Shown: one piece after another, positions 9,129-17,980 of the stretch | How positions within the stretch are numbered: position 1 is the first letter of the stretch | Layout of the letters: each line of letters starts with the position of its first letter | Origin: Endobugula sp047619205 | GTDB lineage: Bacteria; Pseudomonadota; Gammaproteobacteria; Pseudomonadales; Cellvibrionaceae | DNA length: 64,000 bases | Direction of reading: 5' to 3' | Assembly (NCBI GenBank): GCA_047619205.1 | Contig: JBLHJR010000004.1 | Coordinates: 1 to 64,000 of the forward strand | Made by a program: the position numbers and the translations under genes | Notes under the pieces: generated by a model | The model's input: only the letters and a program-made list of their open reading frames with translations | Told to the model about the DNA's origin: nothing | Database searches by the model: none

Positions 9129-10087
9129 GCAGTCCTAATAGCAAAGACGCGAGTCACTTGTTTATCTAATGATAGCGCACCATCGACTCCATTAAATGTC
9201 AATGTGACCTGAACGCGATCAACGCTTTTAAAGCTCGCGGGTGGCGCTGGCGCAACCACATAACCCACCGTTCCGCCGGCCTCAGTTCCGTACATTACTT
9301 GTAAACCATGTACCCCTTGCACCAATTCGTCCCCAGGGAAAACCCCATTTTTACCACGATATAAAGAGCAATTCTCCAAGGTACCCACAGCACAAGCGCC
9401 ACTAGCACTGTTGCCTATAGAATAAGTATAAGCGCCTGTATTACCCGCATAGAGAAAGCCGCTGGCATTAGTAAGGTCAAGAGCATGGTTAGCGGGACTT
9501 GTAACCGTAGTGCCATTAACAACGGCAGCGGCAGTAACAAATATAGCCATGCGTCTACAATTACCTGCCGCAACAGTATCACCTGCTGCCAAAGTTATGG
9601 CAGGTGCGGGTGCGGGTGCTAAATTAATGGTAGTGGCAGCAGCATTTGCGATGGTATAGGGTTCAGAGTAATCGACATATTTTACAATTAATCTATCCGC
9701 ATCAGTTAAGGGGTCGTCGCCGTCATCGGTATTATCGATTCCAGAGACATAAGAATCATCAAAGTCATCCCAATTACCCACAGTTACCCCATCAGCGTTG
9801 CCTGCGCCCAACATTCCCGTAATAGCAGTGCCTTTAGCGCACTTTATATTCCCCGCTTGGGCAATATCATCACCGATACGCGTCATTGCATAGCGGATAT
9901 TTTCCTGAATGCGGGATGCCCCTTGTGATGTACGAGCATTCACATTACTTGTGGCGTATAACTGTAACACCCCCACCATAATTAACAGACCTAGGGTGAT
10001 GGATATCATCAATTCAACCAAACTAAGACCTGACTGACAAGCCTTTAACGATAGGTATCTTCTCTGCGTGCCTATTAGTGTATTCAC
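9122..10087 (-). CDS. pilW: Minor pilin-operon protein PilW
   Basis: A prepilin-like protein of about 321 residues with cleavage motif QSG|LSLVELMISITLGLL, followed by RIQENIRYAMTRIG, typical of PilW. I chose the GTG at 10087 because it overlaps the pilV stop as GTGA, a common coupling arrangement; an upstream GTG at 10111 would lengthen the leader by eight residues. The body is rich in Gly, Ala, Thr and Asn with several cysteines, as expected for a secreted tip subunit. It lies between pilV and pilX in the conserved order. Confidence 0.88.
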   Translation of the reverse strand: MNTLIGTQRRYLSLKACQSGLSLVELMISITLGLLIMVGVLQLYATSNVNARTSQGASRIQENIRYAMTRIGDDIAQAGNIKCAKGTAITGMLGAGNADGVTVGNWDDFDDSYVSGIDNTDDGDDPLTDADRLIVKYVDYSEPYTIANAAATTINLAPAPAPAITLAAGDTVAAGNCRRMAIFVTAAAVVNGTTVTSPANHALDLTNASGFLYAGNTGAYTYSIGNSASGACAVGTLENCSLYRGKNGVFPGDELVQGVHGLQVMYGTEAGGTVGYVVAPAPPASFKSVDRVQVTLTFNGVDGALSLDKQVTRVFAIRTAW

Positions 10088-10608
10088 GGCTGCACCTCTA
10101 AGCGAAAACACGATAAGGTAGCGCTGGGATCATTGTCAGCACAATCATCATCTATATCGCCCGCCACTAAACCTCGCCTATCTTGATCCCAGCGTATGGT
10201 GATAGTATAAATAGAACCAGTCCAAACCACGTTACCTTGAGCTGAGGGAAGATTGCTTTGAGCAAAGGCATCTATCCAACCGTTGGTATCCGTTTGTACA
10301 ACATTACAAACACCTACACATCTTGCTGCCGTACTATCAACACCATTGTACAAATTACCTACCGAAGACAAAGTGCCATAAGCTAAAATACGATCGGCCA
10401 TATCCTCAGCTAATAAGCTTACATCAGTTGCAAACACTGCTTGCTGATTACTTTTCAAGCCTCGTACTTGCATACTCAGAACTCCCAGCAAGCCAACGGC
10501 CAAGATCACTAAAGCCACCAGTACTTCAATAAAACCTGTACCCCGTTGAGTTTTAGAATAACCAGCTTGCTCATAAGTTGCCACGTCATTGGCTAACATT
10601 TTCATCAC
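10084..10608 (-). CDS. pilV: Minor pilin PilV
   Basis: A 174-residue prepilin with site RGTG|FIEVLVALVILAVGLLG, the PilV/GspI-type N-terminus. The GTG at 10608 overlaps the fimU stop as GTGA, and an ATG follows one codon later. The body contains cysteines (CVGVC, CADN, CFRLE) suited to disulfides outside the cytoplasm. It belongs to the tightly overlapped fimU-pilV-pilW-pilX-pilY1-pilY2-pilE operon whose products prime pilus assembly. Confidence 0.88.
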   Translation of the reverse strand: MMKMLANDVATYEQAGYSKTQRGTGFIEVLVALVILAVGLLGVLSMQVRGLKSNQQAVFATDVSLLAEDMADRILAYGTLSSVGNLYNGVDSTAARCVGVCNVVQTDTNGWIDAFAQSNLPSAQGNVVWTGSIYTITIRWDQDRRGLVAGDIDDDCADNDPSATLSCFRLEVQP

Positions 10609-11111
10609 AGAACTCTCACTGCCCCCGTACGATTAAGTGTCATAGCCGAACTTACTCCATTTGAAGTGACTGTAAACGTAACAAATGCTAGCGCGCCATT
10701 ACATTCCTCACCCACACTATCAAAGCAAACAGAGGTAAGACCATCAAGATCGGCAGGAACAGGATCCGTCACCTCAACAGTAACCAATAAATTACTGACA
10801 TCTTCAACTTTTAACACCACATTAGCGTCATCTACAACTATCCAACCTTGATTCCAATCATCGTCAGTTGCCGCATTACAAGTAACTCCATCAGTCGTTG
10901 CACAAACCCTAGCAGTAATGCCACGGGTCAAGGCCTCACTGCGCGCATAAGCGAAGCTATTCGCTAATCGCCGCACGGCACTGTCGGTATTGCTCCCAGA
11001 AATTAAATTAGTAAAACTAGGCGCTGCCACCGTTATCAAAATAGCGGCAATGGCAATGGTTATCAATAATTCTACTAAGGTAAAACCCGATAAAAGACGG
11101 TATTTTTTCAT
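10605..11111 (-). CDS. fimU: Minor pilin FimU (GspH/FimT family)
   Basis: A 168-residue prepilin with leader MKKYRLLSG|FTLVELLITIAIAAIL and a GspH-like body (RRLANSFAYARSEALTRG). It is the first gene of the minor-pilin operon, so the operon promoter should lie just upstream (11112-11500), where a palindromic repeat also sits. A second GspH-type gene, fimT, is at the other end of the cluster on the opposite strand. FimU links the tip complex to the major pilin in Pseudomonas. Confidence 0.87.
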   Translation of the reverse strand: MKKYRLLSGFTLVELLITIAIAAILITVAAPSFTNLISGSNTDSAVRRLANSFAYARSEALTRGITARVCATTDGVTCNAATDDDWNQGWIVVDDANVVLKVEDVSNLLVTVEVTDPVPADLDGLTSVCFDSVGEECNGALAFVTFTVTSNGVSSAMTLNRTGAVRVL

Positions 11112-11188
11112 GCTTGTTTTATAACACCTCTACTGGAAAAGAACATAGACGGGGGACAAGCGGTAGCTTTTCCCCCATGATTGGCAAG

Positions 11189-11355
11189 CTAGGAGCCTGT
11201 CGGACTTAACATTTTCTACTGCGGAAAAGCAGAAACCAGGCACTTTTCACGGTCGATTTCGTTAACTAGAGAGCCTATTCGCCTTAATCGACTGCCAAAA
11301 CCGACTAATTCCTGCGTCCCCTCGCTACAAACGGTTAAGTCCGACAGGCTCCTAG
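11189..11355. mobile_element. MITE-like palindromic element, family A copy 1
   Basis: A 167-base element with near-perfect inverted ends: CTAGGAGCCTGTCGGACTTA on the left and its complement on the right, each containing CTAG. The interior has CTACTGCGGAAAAGCAG and a CTATTCGCC/GAATAG-type core shared with copies at 19695, 19981, 27324 and 61735. It carries no transposase. It lies between ispH and fimU, in front of the minor-pilin operon. The remainder of the 11112-11500 gap shows no gene. Confidence 0.8.
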
Positions 11356-11500
11356 CGGTCATCTTTTTACATGTGGTTCGCTCAAAAGCGATTTTTATCG
11401 TAATGTACATCAGTGCGACATGGAGAGCTGTAGTCAATAGAGCACCTTGCTATCCGCTCATGTTTTTTTATTATTGGGATACCCGTCTACCGCTGACAGA

Positions 11501-12451
11501 TCAATCTCCAGCGGGGGCTACACGCAATTCTTTAGGTAAGGAAAAGCTAATATTTTCCGGTTTACCCGCAAGCTCTTCTGGTGGACTAGCACCAAAGGTT
11601 TCTAAGGCGGCAATCACTTGTTTAATTAATATATCTGGGGCCGAGGCGCCTGCCGTCACCCCAATAGAGGTTTTTGCTTGCAGCCAATTTGTATCAATAT
11701 CTTTCGCGGAATCAATAAGATAAGCTTCTGTGCCACAACGCTGGGCTAACTCGCGCAAACGATTAGAGTTGGAGCTATTCGGTGACCCTACTACTAAGAC
11801 TAGATCACACTCTAGGGCCAACTGCTTGACAGCATCTTGGCGATTTTGGGTGGCGTAACAAATATCATCTGTGCGCGGCCCGGTAATTTTGGGAAATTTT
11901 TCCCGCAAGGCATGAATGACCTTTGCCGTATCGTCCATTGACAAAGTGGTTTGCGTCACATAACTCAATGCTTCTGGATTTTTAACTTTAAGAGTAACTA
12001 CATCACTCTCATCTTCAACCAAATAAATCGCGCCACCATTACTACTATCATACTGCCCCATGGTACCCTCCACTTCTGGATGCCCTTGGTGGCCGATCAA
12101 AATGCACTCGGTACCTTGCTGGCTATAACTTGTCACTTCCAAATGCACTTTAGTGACTAAGGGACAGGTGGCATCAAAGACGGTTAACTCTCGCTGCTCG
12201 GCATTCTTTTTTACCGCTTTGGCGACACCGTGGGCGCTAAAGATAACGATTTTGTCGTCGGGAACTTCGTCTAGCTCATCGACAAAAATAGCGCCACGAT
12301 CACGCAAACTATCCACAACAAATTTATTATGCACGACTTCGTGACGCACATAAATCGGTGGTCCATAAACATCTAAGGCTCGATTAACAATATCAATCGC
12401 ACGATCAACCCCCGCACAAAAACCTCGAGGATTGGCTAATTTTACTTGCAT
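11501..12451 (-). CDS. ispH: 4-hydroxy-3-methylbut-2-enyl diphosphate reductase IspH (LytB)
   Basis: A 316-residue, full-length enzyme of the last MEP-pathway step, reducing HMBPP to IPP and DMAPP with a [4Fe-4S] cluster. The three cluster cysteines are C12 (RGFCAGV), C96 (DATCPLV) and C198 (DICYATQ). Conserved H41, H74, H124 and the catalytic E126 in GHPEVEGT are present. It follows fkpB on the same strand, as in many gammaproteobacteria (lspA-fkpB-ispH). The intervening 171 bases are filled by heptamer repeats, so co-transcription is likely but not certain. Confidence 0.96.
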   Translation of the reverse strand: MQVKLANPRGFCAGVDRAIDIVNRALDVYGPPIYVRHEVVHNKFVVDSLRDRGAIFVDELDEVPDDKIVIFSAHGVAKAVKKNAEQRELTVFDATCPLVTKVHLEVTSYSQQGTECILIGHQGHPEVEGTMGQYDSSNGGAIYLVEDESDVVTLKVKNPEALSYVTQTTLSMDDTAKVIHALREKFPKITGPRTDDICYATQNRQDAVKQLALECDLVLVVGSPNSSNSNRLRELAQRCGTEAYLIDSAKDIDTNWLQAKTSIGVTAGASAPDILIKQVIAALETFGASPPEELAGKPENISFSLPKELRVAPAGD

Positions 12452-12511
12452 GGTATTGTTCTCACTGTTTGCGTTTATTCTAGCGTTTCACGTCATTACA
12501 TTTTTTTGAGT

Positions 12512-12617
12512 GTTAGACGTCCAATGTGAGACGCGAGAGGCTTTACTTCGCTGCGCTCAGCTACAAAAAAGCGTCTTGCATTGGACATCTCACGTCTCAC
12601 GTCTCACGTCTCACGTC
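12512..12617. repeat. Hairpin-flanked ACGTCTC heptamer tandem repeat
   Basis: The segment 12584-12617 is a tandem of the 7-base unit CACGTCT (about four to five copies). With the upstream arm GACGTCCAATGTGAGACGC (from 12517) it forms an inverted pair with GCGTCTTGCATTGGACATC (12571-12589). Related heptamers occur at 1789-1819, 13263-13286 and 30328-30357, all just outside coding regions. It lies between ispH and fkpB. Confidence 0.75.
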
Positions 12618-12622
12618 TCACG

Positions 12623-13072
12623 TCAATGCTGTACCGCTGGCTTAACAGAAATAATTTCCACTTTAAAAATAATATCTTTACCCGCTAAAGGGTGATTAAA
12701 ATCAACCGTTACGTCTTTATCATTAAATTCAGCCACGACACCCGGCAATTCCGTATTTTGCGCATCGGAAAACGATAACATCAAGCCTTTTTCCATGGTT
12801 AGCTCTTCCGCAAATTGGTCGCGCGCAATGATTTGAATATTACTGGGATTATGTTGGCCAAAGCCTTTTTCTGGGACGATAGTAAAACTTTCTTTAGCGC
12901 CAGAAGACAAACCCATCATTGAGGCTTCAAAGCCTGGCAATAAATTCCCATCGCCTACGGTAAAGGTGGCTGGTTCATCATCAAAAGTAGAATCAATCAC
13001 ATCGCCGTCTTTCAAACTAAGCGAAAAATGTAGGGTTACTGCCGTACCTTCGGCAATCACTAAATCAGACAT
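12623..13072 (-). CDS. fkpB: FKBP-type peptidyl-prolyl cis-trans isomerase, SlpA/FkpB type
   Basis: A 149-residue cytoplasmic FKBP-type PPIase/chaperone. The N-terminus (VTLHFSLSLKDGDVIDSTF) and GDGNLLPGFEASMMGL match the FKBP core; an inserted flap of the SlyD/SlpA kind follows (EKGFGQHNPSNIQ), then FDFNHPLAGK-like VDFNHPLAGKDIIF. It lacks the His-rich metal tail of SlyD, so SlpA/FkpB fits better. It lies between lspA and ispH, the usual place for fkpB. Confidence 0.93.
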   Translation of the reverse strand: MSDLVIAEGTAVTLHFSLSLKDGDVIDSTFDDEPATFTVGDGNLLPGFEASMMGLSSGAKESFTIVPEKGFGQHNPSNIQIIARDQFAEELTMEKGLMLSFSDAQNTELPGVVAEFNDKDVTVDFNHPLAGKDIIFKVEIISVKPAVQH

Positions 13073-13108
13073 AAAACAAAACCTTTATTGGTAAAAAAAA
13101 TAACTTAC

Positions 13109-13239
13109 TACCGGGTCACTTGAAAAGAATACACTCCATTTCAGACGCGCTGTGAATATGTCCCTATACACTCAGCTTCGGCATCCATGTCTCAGATGGC
13201 CTGAAACGGAGTGTATTCTTTTCAAGCACCCTGCCAGTA
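13109..13239. repeat. Palindromic repeat, family E copy 1
   Basis: A 131-base element with long inverted ends: GGGTCACTTGAAAAGAATAC on the left, GTATTCTTTTCAAGCACCC on the right, continued by CACTCCATTTCAG/CTGAAACGGAGTG. A near-identical copy in the opposite orientation lies at 25196-25326. It sits between fkpB and lspA and encodes no protein. Confidence 0.85.
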
Positions 13240-13355
13240 TGCTTGGGGATTTTCTTTTTAAAGCGTCTCACGTCTAACATCTCACGTTGCCCCTCAGGAC
13301 AAGGGGTACGCTGAATACGCAGGAGCCGTTTTCGTGCTAACAAGCCGCAAAGCGG

Positions 13356-13865
13356 CTAACTTTCTTTCACCCACAACATATCAATAATTAACAGCGCAGC
13401 ACCTAACATAATCGCCGAATCAGCAATGTTAAACGCTGGCCAGTGGCAGCTGTATGTTGAAAAAATAGAATAAAAGAAGAACAAACAATCATTAGTGGGT
13501 GAAATATAAAACCAATCGATAAAGTCAACCACATAACCTAGATAAATCCGATCCCATAAATTCCCTATGGCTCCACCTAACACTAAAGATAATCCCGCTA
13601 TTTCTATTTTCTTTTCTGTTTTAAGGCACAATATCCAGAACACTAAAAACATGCTGACCGCAGCAGCGATTACCGCAAAAAATATTCGCTGCCAGCCGCC
13701 CTCATCTGCTAAAAAGCTAAATGCTGCACCATAGTTATAAAGCAACGTGAAATTAAAATACGGCAAGAAGCTTAACGGCTCTGCATAAATTAATGTTGAT
13801 GCGGCTATATATTTAGTCACTTGATCAAGAATTAATATTAATAGCGATAAAGCAAACCAGCGCAT
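13356..13865 (-). CDS. lspA: Lipoprotein signal peptidase LspA (signal peptidase II)
   Basis: An inner-membrane aspartic protease that cleaves prolipoproteins at the lipobox. Four hydrophobic segments are visible, with motifs LDQVTKY, LYNYGAAFSF, IGNLWDRI and two catalytic Asp in VVDFIDW and FNIADSAI. The ATG at 13865 gives the normal short N-terminus; a TTG at 13961 overlapping ileS would add 32 unusual residues. No strong ribosome site precedes either. Odd point: the stretch between the two catalytic Asp is about 16 residues longer than usual (a Phe/Tyr-rich insert around SPTNDCLFFFYS). It follows ileS as in most gammaproteobacteria. Confidence 0.92.
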   Translation of the reverse strand: MRWFALSLLILILDQVTKYIAASTLIYAEPLSFLPYFNFTLLYNYGAAFSFLADEGGWQRIFFAVIAAAVSMFLVFWILCLKTEKKIEIAGLSLVLGGAIGNLWDRIYLGYVVDFIDWFYISPTNDCLFFFYSIFSTYSCHWPAFNIADSAIMLGAALLIIDMLWVKES

Positions 13866-13926
13866 TTTTTTAAGGGGCTGATGTAGCTGCAATTGATTCT
13901 TGAGGGAACTTCCCTTAAACGAAAAA

Positions 13927-16746
13927 TTAAGCAAAATGACGAACCTCACCTTGGCCTTCAATATTGACTATACAGCGACCACACAGCTCAGGGTGTTCTA
14001 CATGACTGCCAACCTCTGGACGCTGGTGCCAGCAACGTACGCACTTAGTATCGGCATTAGGCTCAACTAAGACAAACAAACCTTCAACATCGGTGGCATC
14101 CGCCTGCTCTGGCGCAGTGATCTGCGTCACATGGCTAGAAGAGCTAATAAGAATAAAACGCAGCTCGTCTTGCAAGCGATCTAACTGTTCAAATAATTCA
14201 CCCTGACAATATAAAGTGACTGAGGCGCTTAAGGATTTACCAATACCGCCATCCGCACGTTTAGATTCGATAACTTTATTTACCGCATCTTTTACAGAAG
14301 CAATCGCCTGCCAATAGCCTGCATCCATATCGCTTGCTTTTTCAGGTTGCGGTAAGTCATACCATTCGGCTAAAAATACCGAGGTTTCACGACCGTCAAC
14401 TACCGGTAACGCATCCCATAATTCGTCAGCAGTGTAACTTAAGATGGGCGTAATCCAGCGGGTAAAGGCTTCGGCAATATGATATAGAGCCGTTTGTGCT
14501 GAACGACGGGCAATACCGTCAGATTTTGTCGTGTATTGGCGATCTTTAATAATATCGAGATAAAATCCACCTAAATCTACAATACAAAAGTTGTGGAGTT
14601 TTTGATAAATATTGTGTAAATGATAATGCTCATAGCTCTCGATAATTTCTTTTTGCAATTCAACTGCGCGATTGATCGCCCATTGATCCAACGCTATCAA
14701 CTCATCTATAGGCAATAAATCTGTTGCTGGATTAAAACCTTCTAAGTTAGCCAATAAAAATCTAGCCGTGTTACGAATACGTCGATAGGCATCGCCCGTT
14801 TGTTTTAATATATCGTCGGACACACTCATTTCTGCACTAAAATCTGTAGCAGAGACCCATAAGCGCAAAACGTCTGCACCAAGGTCATTCATGACTTTTT
14901 GCGGTGGAATAACATTGCCTAGCGATTTAGACATTTTGCGGCCATCGGCATCTACGGTAAAGCCGTGAGTTAATACTTGTTTATAGGGTGGCGTACCGTT
15001 AATAGTCATTGATGTTTTTAATGCGGATTGAAACCAACCACGATGCTGATCTGAACCCTCTAAATATAAATCTGCAGGAAAAGATAAATTATCACGCTCG
15101 CTTAATACGGAATGATGGGTAACTCCAGAATCAAACCATACATCTAAAGTGTCGGTGACTTTTTCGTATTCACTAGCACGGCCACTGGCATCATCACCGA
15201 GCAAATCTTCCACGCATAAGTCAAACCAAGCATCGATACCTTCTTGCTCAATCTTTTTCGCTACTGTTTCGATCAATTCGGGAGTTTGCGGATGCAGTTC
15301 TTGCGTTTGTTTATGCACTAACAAGGCAATCGGCACACCCCAAGTACGCTGACGAGAAACACACCAATCTGGGCTGCCCTCTACCATGCCTTGAATACGC
15401 GCCTCACCCCAGCTCGGAATCCATTCCACACCTTCAATCGCGGTGTGGATTTTTTTGCGTAAGTCATTGTGATTAAGCGTAATAAACCATTGTGGTGTTG
15501 CACGAAAAATTAACGGTGTTTTAGTACGCCAGCAATGAGGAAAGCTATGCACAAATGTAGTTTGGTAAAGTAGTGCTGCACTGTCTCGCAACACCGCTAG
15601 TACTTTTTCATCCACTTTGTACACATGCTCACCAGCAAACAATTCGACATCATGGTGATAAACACCATCGCCACCCACCATATTCAAAGTGCCGATATTA
15701 TATTTTTTGCCCACAATAAAATCATCTGCACCATGGTCTGGTGCTGTGTGTACACAGCCCGTACCCGCATCAATAGTGACGTGATCGCCGAGAATAACCG
15801 GCACTTGTTTGTCGTAAAATGGATGCTGTAAACTCAATAGCTCCAAGGCAGAACCTTGGCAGCGACCCACAAGCGTAAACGCTTCAACCCCTGCACGTTG
15901 CATCACGGCTTCGTGTAAAACCTCGGCAACTAGTAAGCGCTCATCTCCCGCTTGCACAACAACATAGTCTACATCAGCATTCACACTAACGGCTTGGTTA
16001 GCCGGTAATGTCCAAGGGGTGGTTGTCCAAATGACAACGGATAAAGCACCTGAGCCAGACAGTCCTTCCATTCTAGCCGCGAGATCGCTTTCCTCTTTTA
16101 CTGCAAAACGCACGTCAATCGAAAAAGAAGTTTTATCTTGGTACTCGACTTCCGCTTCCGCTAAGGCTGAACCCCCGACTACACTCCAGTAGACGGGCTT
16201 AAAACCACGCACTAAATAACCATTTTCAGCAATTTTACCTAGGGCTCTTACGGTATTGGCTTCGGTTGTAAAATCCATGGTGAGGTAGGGATTATCCCAA
16301 TCACCTAACACGCCTAGGCGAATAAAATCTTCTTTTTGACCGGCCACTTGTTTAGCGGCGTATTCACGACATTTTTGACGAAAGCTTTTTGCATCAATTT
16401 TATGGCCCGCTTTGCCGACTTTTTTCTCGACATTGTGCTCAATCGGCAAGCCATGACAATCCCAACCCGGAACATAGGGTGCATCCAAACCACCTAAGGT
16501 TTTTGACTTAACAATAATATCTTTAATGATTTTATTCACCGCATGACCGATATGAATATTACCATTCGCGTAAGGCGGGCCATCGTGTAAAATAAACGTC
16601 TCACAGCCTTTACGCGCCGCGCGAATAGATTCGTAGAGTTTATTTTTTTGCCACTTTTTAAGAATTTGCGGTTCTCTTTGGGCAAGGTTAGCCTTCATTG
16701 GGAATGACGTATTCGGTAAATTTAATGTTGCTTTATAATCGGTCAT
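13927..16746 (-). CDS. ileS: Isoleucyl-tRNA synthetase IleS
   Basis: A class I aminoacyl-tRNA synthetase of about 939 residues. The HIGH motif is in NGNIHIGHAVNK (about residues 62-73 from this start) and KMSKS in DGRKMSKSLGN. The editing domain (WTTTPWTLPAN) is present, and the C-terminus has the zinc-finger cysteines CVRCWHQ and CGRC. I used the ATG at 16746 because MTDYKATLNLPNTSFPM matches the family start. An in-frame ATG at 16773 exists because the start region is repeated (three 13-14 base units based on TCGGTCATAGTTAA). It is followed by lspA. Confidence 0.97.
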   Translation of the reverse strand: MTDYKATLNLPNTSFPMKANLAQREPQILKKWQKNKLYESIRAARKGCETFILHDGPPYANGNIHIGHAVNKIIKDIIVKSKTLGGLDAPYVPGWDCHGLPIEHNVEKKVGKAGHKIDAKSFRQKCREYAAKQVAGQKEDFIRLGVLGDWDNPYLTMDFTTEANTVRALGKIAENGYLVRGFKPVYWSVVGGSALAEAEVEYQDKTSFSIDVRFAVKEESDLAARMEGLSGSGALSVVIWTTTPWTLPANQAVSVNADVDYVVVQAGDERLLVAEVLHEAVMQRAGVEAFTLVGRCQGSALELLSLQHPFYDKQVPVILGDHVTIDAGTGCVHTAPDHGADDFIVGKKYNIGTLNMVGGDGVYHHDVELFAGEHVYKVDEKVLAVLRDSAALLYQTTFVHSFPHCWRTKTPLIFRATPQWFITLNHNDLRKKIHTAIEGVEWIPSWGEARIQGMVEGSPDWCVSRQRTWGVPIALLVHKQTQELHPQTPELIETVAKKIEQEGIDAWFDLCVEDLLGDDASGRASEYEKVTDTLDVWFDSGVTHHSVLSERDNLSFPADLYLEGSDQHRGWFQSALKTSMTINGTPPYKQVLTHGFTVDADGRKMSKSLGNVIPPQKVMNDLGADVLRLWVSATDFSAEMSVSDDILKQTGDAYRRIRNTARFLLANLEGFNPATDLLPIDELIALDQWAINRAVELQKEIIESYEHYHLHNIYQKLHNFCIVDLGGFYLDIIKDRQYTTKSDGIARRSAQTALYHIAEAFTRWITPILSYTADELWDALPVVDGRETSVFLAEWYDLPQPEKASDMDAGYWQAIASVKDAVNKVIESKRADGGIGKSLSASVTLYCQGELFEQLDRLQDELRFILISSSSHVTQITAPEQADATDVEGLFVLVEPNADTKCVRCWHQRPEVGSHVEHPELCGRCIVNIEGQGEVRHFA

Positions 16747-16886
16747 AGTTAATCGGTCGTTGTTATCGGTCATGGTTAATTAAGTGTTGTTAAATTAGGT
16801 ATTGCGCTGTTTCATTAATGGTATGTTTGCTTATAAGCCTCAAGCTGCAAGTCACAAGAAGGCGTTCACTTACGACTGGTAACTGC

Positions 16887-17855
16887 TTATTTTGACAAAT
16901 ACGTCCGCGCTTGCTGTATATCTTGCTGTATCTGTTCGCGTAAAATGTCTACGCTGTCAAAACGTTTTTCTTCACGTATTTTTTGCTTGAACTCCACAAT
17001 GATTTTTTGTCCATAAAGATCATCGTTGCGATCAAATAAATGCACTTCTAATATAGGTTTCAAAGTAGATTCAGTGCCATCATTTACCGTCGGTCTTACA
17101 CCAACATTGGCGACTCCGGGCAGCACTTCACCATTAGCCAAGGTCGTTTCTACTACAAACACACCAGACAGTGGTGAGCGGTAACGATGTAAATGCACAT
17201 TCGCCGTGGGCGCACCTAGCTGCCGGCCCAATTGCCGCCCATACACCACGCGACCTCTAATAGTGTAAGGCTTACCTAGTAATGCTGGCACATCGCTGAA
17301 ATCACCCGCTTCTAGCACCTGCCGAATACGTGTACTACTCACGCGCTCCGCATTAACGATATAAGTGGCAGTATCGGTAAGCTCAAAACCTTGCTGCTTA
17401 GCGGATGTTTCTAGCAGCGCGAAATCGCCCTTACGCTGGCAGCCAAAACGAAAATCATCGCCAACCACTAAATAGCGTGTACCTAAACCATCCACCAAAA
17501 TACGTTGAATAAAATCTTCCGCCGACAACTGACTCAGCAAACGATTAAAGGGCAAACAAAAAACCCGCTCGATGCCCGCAGCAAATAGCGCTTCTACTTT
17601 TTCACCTAGGCGCATTAGGCGAGCAGGCGCTTTTTCACCCGAAAAAAACTCATGTGGCTGAGGCTCAAACACCATAGCCAAAGAAGGCAAATTGAGTGTT
17701 TTCGCTTGTGCTACCACCTGCTGTAAAATCGCCTGATGGCCTAAATGCACGCCGTCAAAAGCCCCTATAGTCACCACATTGCCCCGATGCTCGGGACGCA
17801 GATTATGTAATCCGCGAAGCAGTTGGCGCTGCGAGTTAGCCACTGGAATGCTCAC
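16887..17855 (-). CDS. ribF: Bifunctional riboflavin kinase/FAD synthetase RibF
   Basis: A 322-residue enzyme that phosphorylates riboflavin to FMN and adenylates FMN to FAD. The N-terminal nucleotidyltransferase domain has TIGAFDGVHLGHQAI (about 29-43) and VVGDDFRFG; SSTRIRQVLEAGD precedes the C-terminal flavokinase domain with GAPTANVHL and the metal-binding PTAN motif. A GTG start at 17855 gives a slightly longer leader than usual (canonical start near RQLLRGLHNL). It lies between murJ and ileS, the classic arrangement. Confidence 0.96.
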   Translation of the reverse strand: MSIPVANSQRQLLRGLHNLRPEHRGNVVTIGAFDGVHLGHQAILQQVVAQAKTLNLPSLAMVFEPQPHEFFSGEKAPARLMRLGEKVEALFAAGIERVFCLPFNRLLSQLSAEDFIQRILVDGLGTRYLVVGDDFRFGCQRKGDFALLETSAKQQGFELTDTATYIVNAERVSSTRIRQVLEAGDFSDVPALLGKPYTIRGRVVYGRQLGRQLGAPTANVHLHRYRSPLSGVFVVETTLANGEVLPGVANVGVRPTVNDGTESTLKPILEVHLFDRNDDLYGQKIIVEFKQKIREEKRFDSVDILREQIQQDIQQARTYLSK

Positions 17856-17980
17856 TGAATGCCCATTGAATGAAATCCCATCTTATGGAAACAAAATCAA
17901 GCAAGTATAACTTTTTAGAGGGTAAAACGTAAGCGTTTCAGGCGGCTGTTTCAAGAGGCAAGAAAGCCTCTACACAGCGG

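Noticed and set aside
11216..11723. Short frames across the family A element and the ispH 3' end
   Set aside because: They run through a palindromic non-coding repeat and the antisense of ispH; no protein signature.
12584..12617. Heptamer array considered as a CRISPR
   Set aside because: Units are 7 bases with no spacers and there are no cas genes.
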